DNA from: Bradyrhizobium erythrophlei
GTDB lineage: Bacteria > Pseudomonadota > Alphaproteobacteria > Rhizobiales > Xanthobacteraceae
Reading direction: 5' to 3'
Assembly: GCF_900129505.1 (NCBI RefSeq)
Contig: NZ_LT670818.1
Span: 4,249,001 to 4,313,000 of the forward strand
Length of the DNA stretch: 64,000 nt
The notes beneath the pieces are model-generated. The model did not search any database. It had not been told where the DNA came from and saw only the letters and a program-made list of their open reading frames with translations. The first letter of the stretch is position 1, and each line of letters opens with the position of its first letter. Shown here piece after piece: positions 1 to 7,483 of this stretch. A program made the position numbers and the translations under genes.

Positions 1-882
1 AGACCTTGCGGGACTGGGTGCATCGTTACAACGCCGAGGGACTGGCTGGGCTTCGCAATCTCACACCGCCAGGCCCTGGATCGAAGCTCACGGCACAGCA
101 GCAGGCCGAATTGGCTGAGCTTGTCGAGGCCGGCCCCGATCCGGCGCGGCACGGAGTGGTGCGTTGGCGGTGGATCGATCTGCGCGACGAATTGCAGCGG
201 CGCTTCGGTGTCGCGCTCCACGAGCGTTCGGTCGGGAAGGTTCTGGCCAAGCTCGGTTACCGCAGGCTGTCGGTAAGGCCCCGCCACCCGCAGGCCGACG
301 AAAAAGCCCAGGAGGCGTTTAAAAAAACTTCGCCACGACAGTCACGGCGCAGCTCCTCGACCACGCCAAAGACAAGCCGATCGAAATCTGGTTCCAAGAC
401 GAGGCCCGGATCGGCCAGCAGGGCACGCTAACCCGCGTCTGGGCCAAGCGTGGAACGAGGCCCCGCGCGACCAACGCTACGACTGGGCCTATCTGTTCGG
501 CGCCGCCTGTCCGCAACGTCGCGTCGCCGCAGGCCTGGTCATGCCGGCGGCGAACGCCGAGACCATGTCGCTGCATCTCATCGCCATCGGCCGCATGGTC
601 GCCACAGGTAGCCACGCCGCCCTCGTCCTCGACGGCGCGGGCTATCACATCGCTGCCGCACTCACCATCCCCGACAACGTCACCCTCGTGCACTTGCCGG
701 CCTACGCCCCTGAACTCAATCCAATCGAAAACGTCTGGGAATATCTGCGCGGCAACAAACTCGCGATCACCGTCTTCGACGACTACGACGACATCGTCGA
801 TAAAGCCTGCGCAGCATGGAACTTCTTCGCAGACGATCCAAATCGATCATGGGCAACGGTCAATCCTTAGGGCCGTTGGTAT
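1..882 (+). mobile_element. IS630-family element, 5' end outside window
   Basis: This is the right-hand part of an IS630/Tc1-type element. The right end reads GGTAT at 878-882, followed by TA at 883-884. The second IS630 copy ends at 50326 with the same bases, and TA is the target this family uses. The left end lies outside the window. A leftward zinc-ribbon gene remnant begins directly at this junction. Confidence 0.8.
6..870 (+). pseudogene. IS630-family transposase, partial and frame-disrupted
   Basis: This is a DDE transposase lacking its N-terminus. The first frame carries the helix-turn-helix region and runs to TTTAAAAAAAC at 318-328, where a -1 shift would continue into the catalytic part; this is the usual programmed site in this IS group. 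The catalytic residues are visible in WFQDEARIG, LVLDGAGYH and LNPIENVWEYLR. A second shift near 455-470 is not programmed: a short stretch encoding a repeated Arg-Pro-Arg type sequence appears lost, and the correct frame resumes at DQRYDWAYLFGA. Two breaks plus the missing 5' end make the copy very probably inactive. Confidence 0.8.
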
Positions 883-983
883 TAGACCGGGGTGACGAAG
901 CTCTGGGTGCTCCGGCATCGCCTGCATTCATAAATGTGATGCACGAAGCCCGGCTTTTCCTCCTCGGTGAATGAAAACAGCAT
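882..983 (-). pseudogene. small zinc-ribbon protein remnant cut by IS630
   Basis: The reading frame runs from ATG at 983 to TAA at 882-884 (33 residues) and contains CRRC preceded by HHIYE. Upstream in the same frame, beyond a TAG, lies CVKCGK, which would supply the other cysteine pair of a zinc ribbon. The TAG therefore separates two halves of one ancestral protein. Its present stop codon overlaps the TA at the IS630 end, so the original C-terminus was probably removed by the insertion. Family assignment is by cysteine spacing only. Confidence 0.4.
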
Positions 984-1263
984 CTACTTCCCGCATTTGA
1001 CGCAGGTGGCCTCTTTCGGGAGCGTATTACTCGCGTGTCACCCTATTGCAACTGAAGCATCGGAAAACGAACACAGCTGGTTTTTGTCCGATTGGGGGAA
1101 GCATACCGAGGTAAAGCATTTGCGCGCCGCAGCCTTCGCAGATTCGAACCTTGGCTTGCTCCGAATCACCCATGCTCGAATCATTAGGCTATGCGACCGC
1201 CACCGCTGCACGAAAACCGTCAGTCAACATGAAAAACAGAACAGGGTGTTACGGATTGAGTCC

Positions 1264-1491
1264 TCACACGACGTGTCGGTTCAACGCCCGCAGCATGCCG
1301 ACGCGCGCATGCAACAGCGGGCCTCGATCTTCCGCCGCCATGATTAGGGCCTCGGTCGCCGCCTGCCACTTAGGGAGGTTCTGCTCGCCCTTCGGCAGCT
1401 TCATGATGTAGGCGGCAGCCTCATCGAGGGTTAGAAGTTGCCGGCCTTTTGGCAGCGCGATCGGATCCTCGAACGCGCGCGACCACGGCAT
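1264..1491 (-). CDS. conserved hypothetical protein, paralogue of 10422-10721
   Basis: Function unknown, 75 residues, no signal peptide or membrane segment. It aligns with the protein at 10422-10721: both share RAF(E/D)DPI, LP(K/R)GRQL, the central ITKLPKAE/IMKLPKGE stretch, WQAA and NRHV near the end, so the gene is real. The start is an ATG inside TGATG; the TGA closes a short in-frame stretch ending GAFA, which resembles the tail of the protein encoded just upstream of the paralogue (ending EPFA). A two-gene cassette therefore existed here, and its first gene is lost except for about ten codons. Confidence 0.75.
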   Translation of the reverse strand: MPWSRAFEDPIALPKGRQLLTLDEAAAYIMKLPKGEQNLPKWQAATEALIMAAEDRGPLLHARVGMLRALNRHVV

Positions 1492-1515
1492 CAGGCAAAT
1501 GCACCGTACTTATCG

Positions 1516-1854
1516 CTAGTCCTTCGGCAGTTTTCGGACATCCTGTTGGTCTTGGAGGCACGTCAGCAACTCGACGTAGCTCGGCGTAATCAAACCAGAG
1601 GTACCGCTGACCGATTCAAGGCACATTTTTTGGTCGGATGGTTGAAATTGCGACCACTGCGTTTGAAGCTGAGCCTTGGCCGCCTTCTCCTCATCTGAAC
1701 ACCTCTTGATCGTGGCGTCCAATCCGGCATTGGGATCGAATGCGGCTTCGCTGTCGTCCTTGCACCCGCGCTCGATGTTGAAGTTTGGAACATTATCCGC
1801 GACCGCAACGATCAGCGACGATGACAGGGCCAGGGCCGAGAAGGAAATCAACAT
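1516..1854 (-). CDS. small exported hypothetical protein
   Basis: This is a 112-residue protein of unknown function with an N-terminal hydrophobic signal sequence (SFSALALSSSLIVAVADN) followed by a charged mature region. It has cysteines in RGCKDD, KRCSDEE, MCLES and LTCLQ that could form two disulfides in the periplasm. The ATG at 1854 is preferred over one 11 codons upstream because AGGAG lies at the right distance before it and it puts the signal sequence at the terminus. It sits immediately upstream of the 1264-1491 gene on the same strand. Confidence 0.75.
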   Translation of the reverse strand: MLISFSALALSSSLIVAVADNVPNFNIERGCKDDSEAAFDPNAGLDATIKRCSDEEKAAKAQLQTQWSQFQPSDQKMCLESVSGTSGLITPSYVELLTCLQDQQDVRKLPKD

Positions 1855-2022
1855 GACTTTTCTCCTAGTGGGCGAGGCGAACCACAAACGCTACGCCGAG
1901 TGGTTTGGGCGCGCAAGCCGCGCTCGGCGTGCGGGGTGGACGCCGGTTGCAATTGTGGGGCGGGTGGTGGCGCACTTCGAGGCGCACCCGAATGATCGGG
2001 TCCTCGAAGCGGCGAGACCAGG

Positions 2023-2455
2023 TCATGCGGCCATGTGGGCCGCGTAAACGTGGCCTGCGGTGCCGGCAATGTCGATCGTTTCACCGCAGAAGCACTGTGA
2101 CCGGCCATCGGTCGATTGCGTCGGTATCCTGCAGCCCTTGTCCCACATGGCATATTTCCACGATGTCCAGGCAACCGAGCGGCGGTATTCCTCGAAGTCG
2201 GCCCGCGAGCACTTCGGAAGATATTCTTTCCATGCGGCCTCGAAGTCGGCCCGTGCCTGTTCGAAGGTCTCGGCCGTGCCCTGGACATGCAGGCCGTGGT
2301 GCGATGGTGGATAGAAACCGCAGTCCCAACCCCATTGGTCGACATCAACCGGCACGCCGGCGCGGACAGCGATCGTTCCGGACATGCACGTCGCCATAGT
2401 AGACGTGCCAGCAGTCCTGGCGTTCGGGATATCGGCGGCGGGTGAGAGCGGGCAT
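2023..2455 (-). pseudogene. conserved hypothetical gene with single-base frameshift
   Basis: The expected protein starts at ATG 2455 (MPALTRRRYPERQD, then CWHVYYGDVHV) and continues in another frame as GTIAVRAGVPVDVDQWGW. The two join perfectly if one C at about 2380-2381 is removed. The rest (GFYPPSHHG, FEQARADFEAAWKEYLPKC, CFCGETID) matches my memory of a hypothetical family abundant in Bradyrhizobium. There is a CxCG pair near the end. Function is unknown. The lesion is either a recent inactivation or a sequencing error. Confidence 0.7.
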
Positions 2456-2555
2456 GCCCTATCATCGCGCGGGCAAGACTCACAGTGAAGCCGCTGGATG
2501 TCGGGGCCTTCACACGGGAAAGCCACTATAGAACCCGCGAATGGGGGCCTGGCGG

Positions 2556-2954
2556 TCATTGCCCCGGGCCCATCGCGCCGGTGAATTTGTCGAAATCGCG
2601 GAATTTAACCATCGCTCCCTGCATGATCGCGTCGATTGATCCGTCTGACGCTACTCGATACGGCACACCGGCATAGACGCCGTCGGGTTCGAATGGGCGA
2701 GGGGTCCGGTCGACGGCGACGCGCGTGCTCTTGCCGCCCAGGCTGGGGCGGGGGAGTGCAGGCGGCTCTGATTTAGCCAGTCGGGTAAGTAACTCCTGTT
2801 GCTTCAGATTCGGTAGTGCCAGAACAAACAGGATCGCGATCAAAGGCGAGATTATCACTGCGAGGATAAACCATCCTCCGCCACTGCGGCCACGCGAGCT
2901 GGCAGCAATACCAACAAGAAAAGCGAAAACCAGCCAGATTATGAATATTTCCAT
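2556..2954 (-). CDS. small inner-membrane hypothetical protein
   Basis: This is a 132-residue protein of unknown function. Two hydrophobic helices lie at about residues 3-19 (FIIWLVFAFLVGIA) and 27-48 (WFILAVIISPLIAILFVLAL), separated by a short RGRSGGG turn. A cytoplasmic tail follows, with a conserved-looking end (YAGVPYRVASDG, FRDFDKF). GAGGATG upstream of ATG 2954 serves as ribosome-binding site. A 32-codon candidate gene ends about 20 bases upstream on the same strand. Confidence 0.7.
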   Translation of the reverse strand: MEIFIIWLVFAFLVGIAASSRGRSGGGWFILAVIISPLIAILFVLALPNLKQQELLTRLAKSEPPALPRPSLGGKSTRVAVDRTPRPFEPDGVYAGVPYRVASDGSIDAIMQGAMVKFRDFDKFTGAMGPGQ

Positions 2955-2973
2955 AAGACAGGATCATCCTCGT

Positions 2974-3072
2974 TCATTTAATCGCCTTCCCGCCAAGCAA
3001 TCCGAAGATCGCGCCTGAACCGGCTTTCCAGGCAAAGTCCATCGCCGCATAAGTCTGTTTTTGAAGGTCCAT
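2974..3072 (-). CDS. candidate micropeptide upstream of membrane protein
   Basis: A 32-codon frame starts at ATG 3072 (MDLQKQTYAAMDFAWK) and ends IFGLLGGKAIK, with a GTG four codons upstream as an alternative start. The second half is glycine-rich and mildly hydrophobic. It reads toward the membrane-protein gene starting at 2954, about 20 bases away, so co-transcription is likely. Support is only composition and position; no family recognised. Confidence 0.4.
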   Translation of the reverse strand: MDLQKQTYAAMDFAWKAGSGAIFGLLGGKAIK

Positions 3073-3208
3073 CGCCTTACCCACATTGCCTTTCAGATCG
3101 TGACTTTAAGCGCCCGACGGCCGCGGCCCCTGAAACCGGATCCCGCACTTCATCGAATTCGAGGCTTGCTCGACGGCTACTACGCCGCGCTTGTTTGGCG
3201 GATGTGGA

Positions 3209-3946
3209 TCACGTTCCCGTTGCGCCCTGAGCAACCTCGATCACATGGCGATCACTCCCGACGGTGATGACGATCGTGTAGGTCTTTTGTCCGTCGGCTT
3301 GGTCGGTCGGCGGCGCGATGTGAAGCTGGCCGCCATACCATTCACCTGGCATCAGCGTGTTGTCCTTGATGACCGATTGCTCCAGCACCGCCATGTTCCG
3401 CTGCCCGCTCTCGACCGTTGCCGCGACCATCGCCTCATTTTGAACGGCCGCATTGTTCTGAGCGATGGCCGCAGCGGTTGGGCTGTAAAATGTTCCCGTT
3501 CGACCGTTGGGCGTCGCGTAGTGGCCGTAGCCTGCCTGCGAAGCACTATAGGCATTCGCCGCGCCAGCGATCCCGGTGAGGATAGCCGCAGCGATTTGCC
3601 TGTTATTCTCCTCCTGCACCAGCATTTCATAAGTCACGATCTTCATCTCGAAGTCGGAGCCAGCAACGTGCTGGAACGCCTCGACCTGGCCAACCCGAAA
3701 CTCGACAGGCTGTTTCCCCAAATTATTGATGCCGACCACGAACACCGGCCGGCCATTGCTTTTGAGTTGTCGAGAGGCTGGCCGCACCAGCACCAGCGAG
3801 GTTTTTTGTCGCGACACGAGCGCCGGCTGCCCGTCGCGCATCATCGTCTGCTGCTGCGGATTCGATGCCCGAAATGAAACCGTTTCGCCGCCAGTAACGC
3901 AACCGCCCAACGCGGCGCACAGCGCCACGATTGCCAGAATTCTCAT
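3209..3946 (-). CDS. putative lipoprotein
   Basis: This is a 245-residue exported protein. Its signal peptide MRILAIVALCAALGGC ends in an LGGC lipobox, so the cysteine at residue 16 is the likely lipidation site and the protein is membrane-anchored in the envelope. The mature part has no recognised domain; it includes a Gly/Ala/Asn-rich central region (around AAILTGIAGAANAYSAS). The ATG at 3946 is chosen over an upstream ATG because GGGGGCG precedes it and it places the lipobox correctly. Function unknown. Confidence 0.75.
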   Translation of the reverse strand: MRILAIVALCAALGGCVTGGETVSFRASNPQQQTMMRDGQPALVSRQKTSLVLVRPASRQLKSNGRPVFVVGINNLGKQPVEFRVGQVEAFQHVAGSDFEMKIVTYEMLVQEENNRQIAAAILTGIAGAANAYSASQAGYGHYATPNGRTGTFYSPTAAAIAQNNAAVQNEAMVAATVESGQRNMAVLEQSVIKDNTLMPGEWYGGQLHIAPPTDQADGQKTYTIVITVGSDRHVIEVAQGATGT

Positions 3947-4053
3947 TTGATCGCCCCCTAGACCCGCATTCATCCAAGCGCAACTTGCGGTGGAGGGCAA
4001 GGGCGGCGATCTTACCGCGCTGCAGCCGGAGGCGGGGCAGCACCTAAAGGAAA

Positions 4054-4082
4054 CGGCTCCAGCCCGGGGGAAGCTGGAGCCG
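4054..4082 (-). terminator. rho-independent terminator for the 4641-4215 gene chain
   Basis: A perfect 10-bp stem (CGGCTCCAGC at 4054-4063 with GCTGGAGCCG at 4073-4082) and a 9-base loop. Read leftward it is followed by a T-rich stretch (TTTCCTTT). It lies downstream of the leftward small-gene chain ending at 4215 and upstream of the lipoprotein gene at 3946, separating two transcription units. Confidence 0.65.
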
Positions 4083-4214
4083 CACTTGGGACGTGCCGGG
4101 AGGGACTAGCTACCGCCACTACTACGATTTAGGTCCGCAATCAGTGGGTGCCATTAAATTCGGGTTTAAGAACTTGCGGTGGTGGGTAAGGGAGAACCGC
4201 GAAAGTCTCCCGGG

Positions 4215-4460
4215 CTAGGCTCCGGCGTCGTACAGCCGCTTCAGTCGCTCGATGATGATTTCAAAAAAACTGTCTAGCTCGGCCTTATTCGGGACGGGGC
4301 CGGCATCGACGCCAAACGTCAGCATCGCATTCCATGGGTTGAAACCATAGACAGTCACGACAACTCCGCGCTCGGGGCAGCCGTCCATCTTGCTCAGATC
4401 TTCGCGGATCATCGCCGCCAACTCTTCCGCTGTTTTCTTTTCCTTTGTTGGGCGCTCCAT
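4215..4460 (-). CDS. small hypothetical protein
   Basis: This is an 81-residue soluble protein with no recognised domain. It has an N-terminal helix with EELAAMIREDLSKM, a probable strand core (RGVVVTVYGFNPWNAMLTFGVD) and a C-terminal amphipathic helix (FFEIIIERLKRLYDAG). It is the last of three tightly packed leftward genes: its ATG lies two bases after the stop of the 19-codon gene 4463-4522, implying translational coupling. A hairpin terminator follows at 4054-4082. Confidence 0.65.
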   Translation of the reverse strand: MERPTKEKKTAEELAAMIREDLSKMDGCPERGVVVTVYGFNPWNAMLTFGVDAGPVPNKAELDSFFEIIIERLKRLYDAGA

Positions 4461-4462
4461 TG

Positions 4463-4522
4463 TTAGCCCTTTGGCTTCGCCTTTAGCCCGATCTCGACCA
4501 GGCGGCGGATGGCATTCGTCAT
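4463..4522 (-). CDS. 19-residue micropeptide with RRLVEIGLK motif
   Basis: The frame MTNAIRRLVEIGLKAKPKG begins at ATG 4522, which overlaps the TGA of the preceding gene (ATGA), and ends two bases before the next ATG at 4460. A frameshifted sister with the same RRLVEIGLK core lies at about 5806-5872, which argues that the peptide was once coding. Its role may be coupling of translation rather than the peptide itself. No known function. Confidence 0.45.
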   Translation of the reverse strand: MTNAIRRLVEIGLKAKPKG

Positions 4523-4641
4523 TTGAAGAACGCCAGGAGATCCTCGATCACAAAGTAGCCCGTGAGGTATATGACGGCGACGACAATCATCAGTCCCAAC
4601 GTGAGCCTGACGCATAGAGGCACCGCTTCCCGAGGTTGCAT
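4519..4641 (-). CDS. 40-residue single-pass membrane peptide
   Basis: The frame starts at ATG 4641 (MQPREAVPLCVRL), preceded by GGCGGAGAG, and ends at a TGA sharing four bases with the next start. Residues about 14-35 form one transmembrane helix (LGLMIVVAVIYLTGYFVIE). Function unknown. It is first in a chain with 4463-4522 and 4215-4460. The good ribosome-binding site, hydrophobic helix and coupled stop make it credible. Confidence 0.6.
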   Translation of the reverse strand: MQPREAVPLCVRLTLGLMIVVAVIYLTGYFVIEDLLAFFK

Positions 4642-4728
4642 TAGTTGGCTCTCCGCCTAACCGTATCCAACCGCAACCGCAGGTCGAAAGCAATGCTTCA
4701 CTCGCGAAAGCCGCCCCGAAGGGCGTGG

Positions 4729-4989
4729 CTACTCGATCTCGTTCGTCAGGTGGCCCAGCATGGCCTTGCAGGCTTCTTCGGCCTCAGCGAGCGTTTTGAA
4801 GGGCGAGCCGCCGATCTTGATGGCGCCCTTGTTCTGATCGATCGATCGCCACGACGCCACGAAGCCCGTGTGTCCGTGAAAGCCGGGGCCGCCGCGGCTC
4901 TCATAACTGATCACGAACGAAAAGCCGCCGCTGCTGGCGTTCCATATTTCCATGTCCTCGACGGGACTAATGACGCGGCTGAACTCCAT
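4729..4989 (-). CDS. conserved hypothetical protein
   Basis: This is an 86-residue soluble protein. The core (SRGGPGFHGHTGFVASWRS, then KIGGSPFKT and AEEACKAML) matches my memory of a small hypothetical family common in Bradyrhizobium. No catalytic motif recognised. Either ATG 4989 or ATG 4953 may be the start; neither has a strong ribosome-binding site. It stands alone on the leftward strand. Confidence 0.65.
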   Translation of the reverse strand: MEFSRVISPVEDMEIWNASSGGFSFVISYESRGGPGFHGHTGFVASWRSIDQNKGAIKIGGSPFKTLAEAEEACKAMLGHLTNEIE

Positions 4990-5044
4990 GGGCCATTCCC
5001 ACCGTCGACTTCCCCCCGGGGGGCGGAATTGTCAAATCAGCAAA

Positions 5045-5233
5045 TCAGGAACGTTTCGGCGGAAGCCGCTTCCCGGGCTTTTTAAAAAGGTAAATTCGCG
5101 ATTGGATGGCTCCGATGGAGCGTTTCATCTTTTGGGAAATCATCCGCGGCTTCATTCCCGAAGTTACTAGCTTGCGCAGCATATCGTCGTCGGTAAGCGT
5201 CCAAGGGCGGCCCGCTGGACGTGGGCCCGTCAT
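5045..5233 (-). CDS. small SANT/Myb-like DNA-binding protein
   Basis: This is a 62-residue protein with the pattern W-T-x(2)-D-D-x-L-R-K-L followed by ISQKMKRSIGAIQSRIY, typical of short SANT/Myb or homeodomain-like helix-turn-helix proteins in which the last helix contacts DNA. A related gene occurs at 34388-34582 (W-T-K-T-D, then ISKETKRTIGALRQKA). Its ATG overlaps the stop of 5230-5403 by four bases, and the preceding codons supply AGGGA as ribosome-binding site. Fold and DNA binding are inferred. Confidence 0.6.
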   Translation of the reverse strand: MTGPRPAGRPWTLTDDDMLRKLVTSGMKPRMISQKMKRSIGAIQSRIYLFKKPGKRLPPKRS

Positions 5234-5403
5234 TTTCCCTTCGCCTTCAGGTCCTGCGCCGGAGATAGCCCGCCCGCTTTGGTAAGTGGATCGTTCGGAT
5301 CACGGAGCACGAAGCGGTCGAGCACTAAATAGGTAACCTCAGCCGTGAGGGCAGTAGCTGCAACGGCCGCTAAAATCAACAGAGCGATCGTGCGCTTGCT
5401 CAT
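5230..5403 (-). CDS. 57-residue membrane-anchored small protein
   Basis: The frame starts at ATG 5403 (MSKRTIALLILAAVAATALT), preceded by GAGAAG. The first 20 residues are a signal-anchor helix, and the rest (YLVLDRFVLRDPNDPL) is polar. It ends DLKAKGK, and its TGA overlaps the ATG of the SANT-like gene. The C-terminal codons (GAAGGGAAA before TGA) double as the ribosome-binding site of that gene. It lies 30 bases after the lipoprotein gene 5434-5805, so the three are probably co-transcribed. Confidence 0.6.
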   Translation of the reverse strand: MSKRTIALLILAAVAATALTAEVTYLVLDRFVLRDPNDPLTKAGGLSPAQDLKAKGK

Positions 5404-5433
5404 CTTCTCGCTTTCGGCCGATCGACGCGCAGG

Positions 5434-5805
5434 TTAAGTTGCGCAAGCTCTAACTTCCGGCATGATTTTGGCGGTGCTCATAGTGTCGGGGCCCCACATG
5501 GTCTGCACGACCGACAGGTCCACCTTGGTTTCATTCTTTCCAGCGGGCCGGAAGAGCAGTTCCCAATAACGAACGCCGCCGGACTCCAAGGCGAGCCTGG
5601 AGGATCCTTCTAGGTCGGCTTTTTTGATCCCGTTGCCAGCAGTCTTCTCGAGGCGCTCGTAAGCGCAGCCAGCGATTTTCTTGTAATCTCCGATCAATAG
5701 GGCGCTTTCAATCGGCGCCTGATCAAGCACGCTTGTTGCCTCCCCATCGGAGTGGCATCCCGCTAGCGAGCCTGCGACAACCGCCGCGGCGATTGCGATC
5801 CTCAT
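5434..5805 (-). CDS. small putative lipoprotein
   Basis: This is a 123-residue lipoprotein: signal MRIAIAAAVVAGSLAGC with lipobox LAGC and the likely lipidated Cys at residue 17. The mature part has two further cysteines (IAGCAYERL and the terminal RACAT) and no recognised domain. ATG 5805 is chosen because AAGGTGAAGGGA precedes it and it places the lipobox correctly. That ribosome-binding site lies in a degenerate copy of the RRLVEIGLKVKGK micropeptide. Confidence 0.7.
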   Translation of the reverse strand: MRIAIAAAVVAGSLAGCHSDGEATSVLDQAPIESALLIGDYKKIAGCAYERLEKTAGNGIKKADLEGSSRLALESGGVRYWELLFRPAGKNETKVDLSVVQTMWGPDTMSTAKIMPEVRACAT

Positions 5806-5872
5806 TTTCCCTTCACCTTCAGCCCGATCTCGACCAGGCGGCGCTGGCGTCCTCATTAATCATGAACCTCGA
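5806..5872 (-). pseudogene. frameshifted RRLVEIGLK micropeptide
   Basis: ATG at 5872 opens MINEDASAA and overlaps the end of the upstream gene. A one-base shift would join it to RRLVEIGLKVKGK, whose TGA overlaps the start of the lipoprotein gene at 5805. As it stands, neither half forms a complete gene. It parallels the intact 4463-4522 micropeptide in motif and position. Confidence 0.4.
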
Positions 5873-6104
5873 ACAGGCGAGGATTCGCCTCGACGTACTC
5901 TACCCACAACTGCTCCATCAACATCTGAACCTCATGGGGGCGATAATCTTCGCCATTCGGCAGCACGCTTCCAAGCTGCCCAAGATTCGTGTTTCCCGAG
6001 TACGGGGCGCCAGCATGGGGAGTGTACGTCGCCCCGGTCGGCTTGTGGGTTATACCCTTAGGCGAAACCTCAAATTGGTCTCGCTGAGCCGGCGTCGACG
6101 ACAT
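5856..6104 (-). CDS. small hypothetical protein
   Basis: This is an 82-residue hydrophilic protein of unknown function (QRDQFEVSPKGITHKPTGA, LGQLGSVLPNGEDYRPHEV, EQLWVEYVE). ATG 6104 is chosen because AGGAGCGCAA precedes it, although the frame stays open upstream to 6287. Its end overlaps the ATG of the degenerate micropeptide at 5872, continuing the pattern of overlapping small genes in this block. Confidence 0.65.
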   Translation of the reverse strand: MSSTPAQRDQFEVSPKGITHKPTGATYTPHAGAPYSGNTNLGQLGSVLPNGEDYRPHEVQMLMEQLWVEYVEANPRLFEVHD

Positions 6105-6543
6105 TTGCGCTCCTGCCAGCCCCTTGTCGCGACGTCGCCGCTGACGTCGATTGAGCCATGGGAGTTTTCCCCGACCGACAGTATTGCGCAAGCGGATTCC
6201 CCAATAGGGGATGGACTTTTTTAACCAAATCAGTTGAGCATGTTCACTGGGTTTGATCACCCGGACCAGTGAATACCCGAAATCCATCTAAGGATCAGTG
6301 CGTTCGATTGGCGTCGAGCGCGGCGGGTTTGAAACCTTTCCCTTCGGGATGAGGTTTCGACGGACGCGCTTGGCGGCGCGGCTCCGAACGGCCAGATAAT
6401 GGCCGGGGGCGAGCGTGCTGTCCAGAGGGCTTCGGCCCTTAAAAGCGTCTCGACCAGTCTCACTGGCTGGTGATCAACCCCCGGCTGCTCGGTCTGACAC
6501 CGGGCGACGGCTTTGATCAGCCGAAATCAGTGAGCAAACCACC
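6105..6543. other. intergenic stretch with a coding remnant
   Basis: No intact gene seen. A leftward frame at about 6288-6470 without a start codon reads SPLDSTLAPGHYLAVRSRA then AAKRVRRNLIPKGK. I believe this sequence recurs as gene debris in Bradyrhizobium, but cannot verify that here. The rest shows no repeat or terminator. Confidence 0.35.
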
Positions 6544-6992
6544 ATGACCCTCGAACGACCCATGTTTCCGCCCGTCGACCCGACGCGGCGGCGGTTTTTA
6601 TCAGTTGCGGCCGGCGGCGCAGTTGCCACCGCGGCGAGCACCACGACCCAGGCCATAGGTACCCCGGACACCCCGGATCTCCTTCGCGTGGGATCCCTCG
6701 AGCTTGATCTCACCAATCGAATAGCGAGGCGCGGCGACCGATCGCTCGACCTCTTGCCGCGAGAATTCTGCCTGCTCGAATATATGATGCGCCGCCACGG
6801 CCAGATCCTGACACGCGCCATGCTCTTCCAAGAGGTGTGGCACTACAAATTCGTGCCTGAAACCAACCTCGTCGATGCTCACTTGGGAAAACTGCGTCGC
6901 AAGGTCGACGGGCCAAATGAAGCCCCAAGATCCGCAATATCCGCGGAGCCGGGTTCATTCTCGCTGCGACCGAGAAAGCGGTGCAGGCATGA
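6544..6992 (+). pseudogene. Tat-like leader fused to OmpR-type winged helix, frameshifted
   Basis: The N-terminus (PTRRRFLSVAAGGAVATAAS) is a twin-arginine-like export signal. Directly after it comes an OmpR/PhoB-type winged-helix DNA-binding domain (LLRVGSLELDL, LLPREFCLLEYMMRR, then ETNLVDAHLGKLRRKVDG). A DNA-binding domain behind an export signal makes no sense, so this is probably a deletion fusion of two genes. The end of the domain (IRNIRGAGFILAAT) is in another frame; restoring one base near 6929 rejoins it and gives a stop at 6990-6992, overlapping the next ATG. No receiver domain is present. Confidence 0.65.
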
Positions 6993-7483
6993 GCAACGTC
7001 GTCAAATTCCCTTACAGCGCCAGCCACCGCGTCCACTCCAAAAAGCCGCGCCGATCAAAGAACGGCACACCAGAGGCGCGGGCGGCGAAAGTCGCGACGT
7101 TGGAAACAGCGCCGGCCGATATCGTCTCCATTTCGCGCGTTCGAGCAGAAGCGTATTCGGAGGTCGATCGCAGAAAACTCCGCGGTAGCCCGTTGCGGGA
7201 CTGCATCGCCGCGGTCTCGTTCGGTGCAACAGTGGTCGGCAAAATGCACACCGCCGGATTGAAGGGCGAACCGCTTGCAGCGGTCCAATCCGATATCCGA
7301 AACGAGTGGCTTCAAACTTTGGACCGCGCATTTGGAGCGCTGGCCACGATCAGCGTCGGGCTCACTCAGGCGGTGCAGACCCTGAAGGCGCTGCAGTCGG
7401 AAACTTCCGACTTTCCGGTAAATTTACCGGCCCCCGACTTGGGACAACCTGTCCTAAATTTAGCGACTGAGCACGACCAGTGA
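6989..7483 (+). CDS. conserved hypothetical protein
   Basis: This is a 164-residue soluble protein starting MSNVVKFPYS, with a basic N-terminal third (HRVHSKKPRRSKNGTPEARA) and a helical C-terminal part (WLQTLDRAFGALATISVGL). No domain recognised; I recall similar proteins beside wHTH fragments in Bradyrhizobium. ATG 6989 overlaps the reconstructed stop of the upstream winged-helix gene. Its own stop overlaps a GTG opening an arginine-rich micro-ORF. Confidence 0.7.
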   Translation: MSNVVKFPYSASHRVHSKKPRRSKNGTPEARAAKVATLETAPADIVSISRVRAEAYSEVDRRKLRGSPLRDCIAAVSFGATVVGKMHTAGLKGEPLAAVQSDIRNEWLQTLDRAFGALATISVGLTQAVQTLKALQSETSDFPVNLPAPDLGQPVLNLATEHDQ

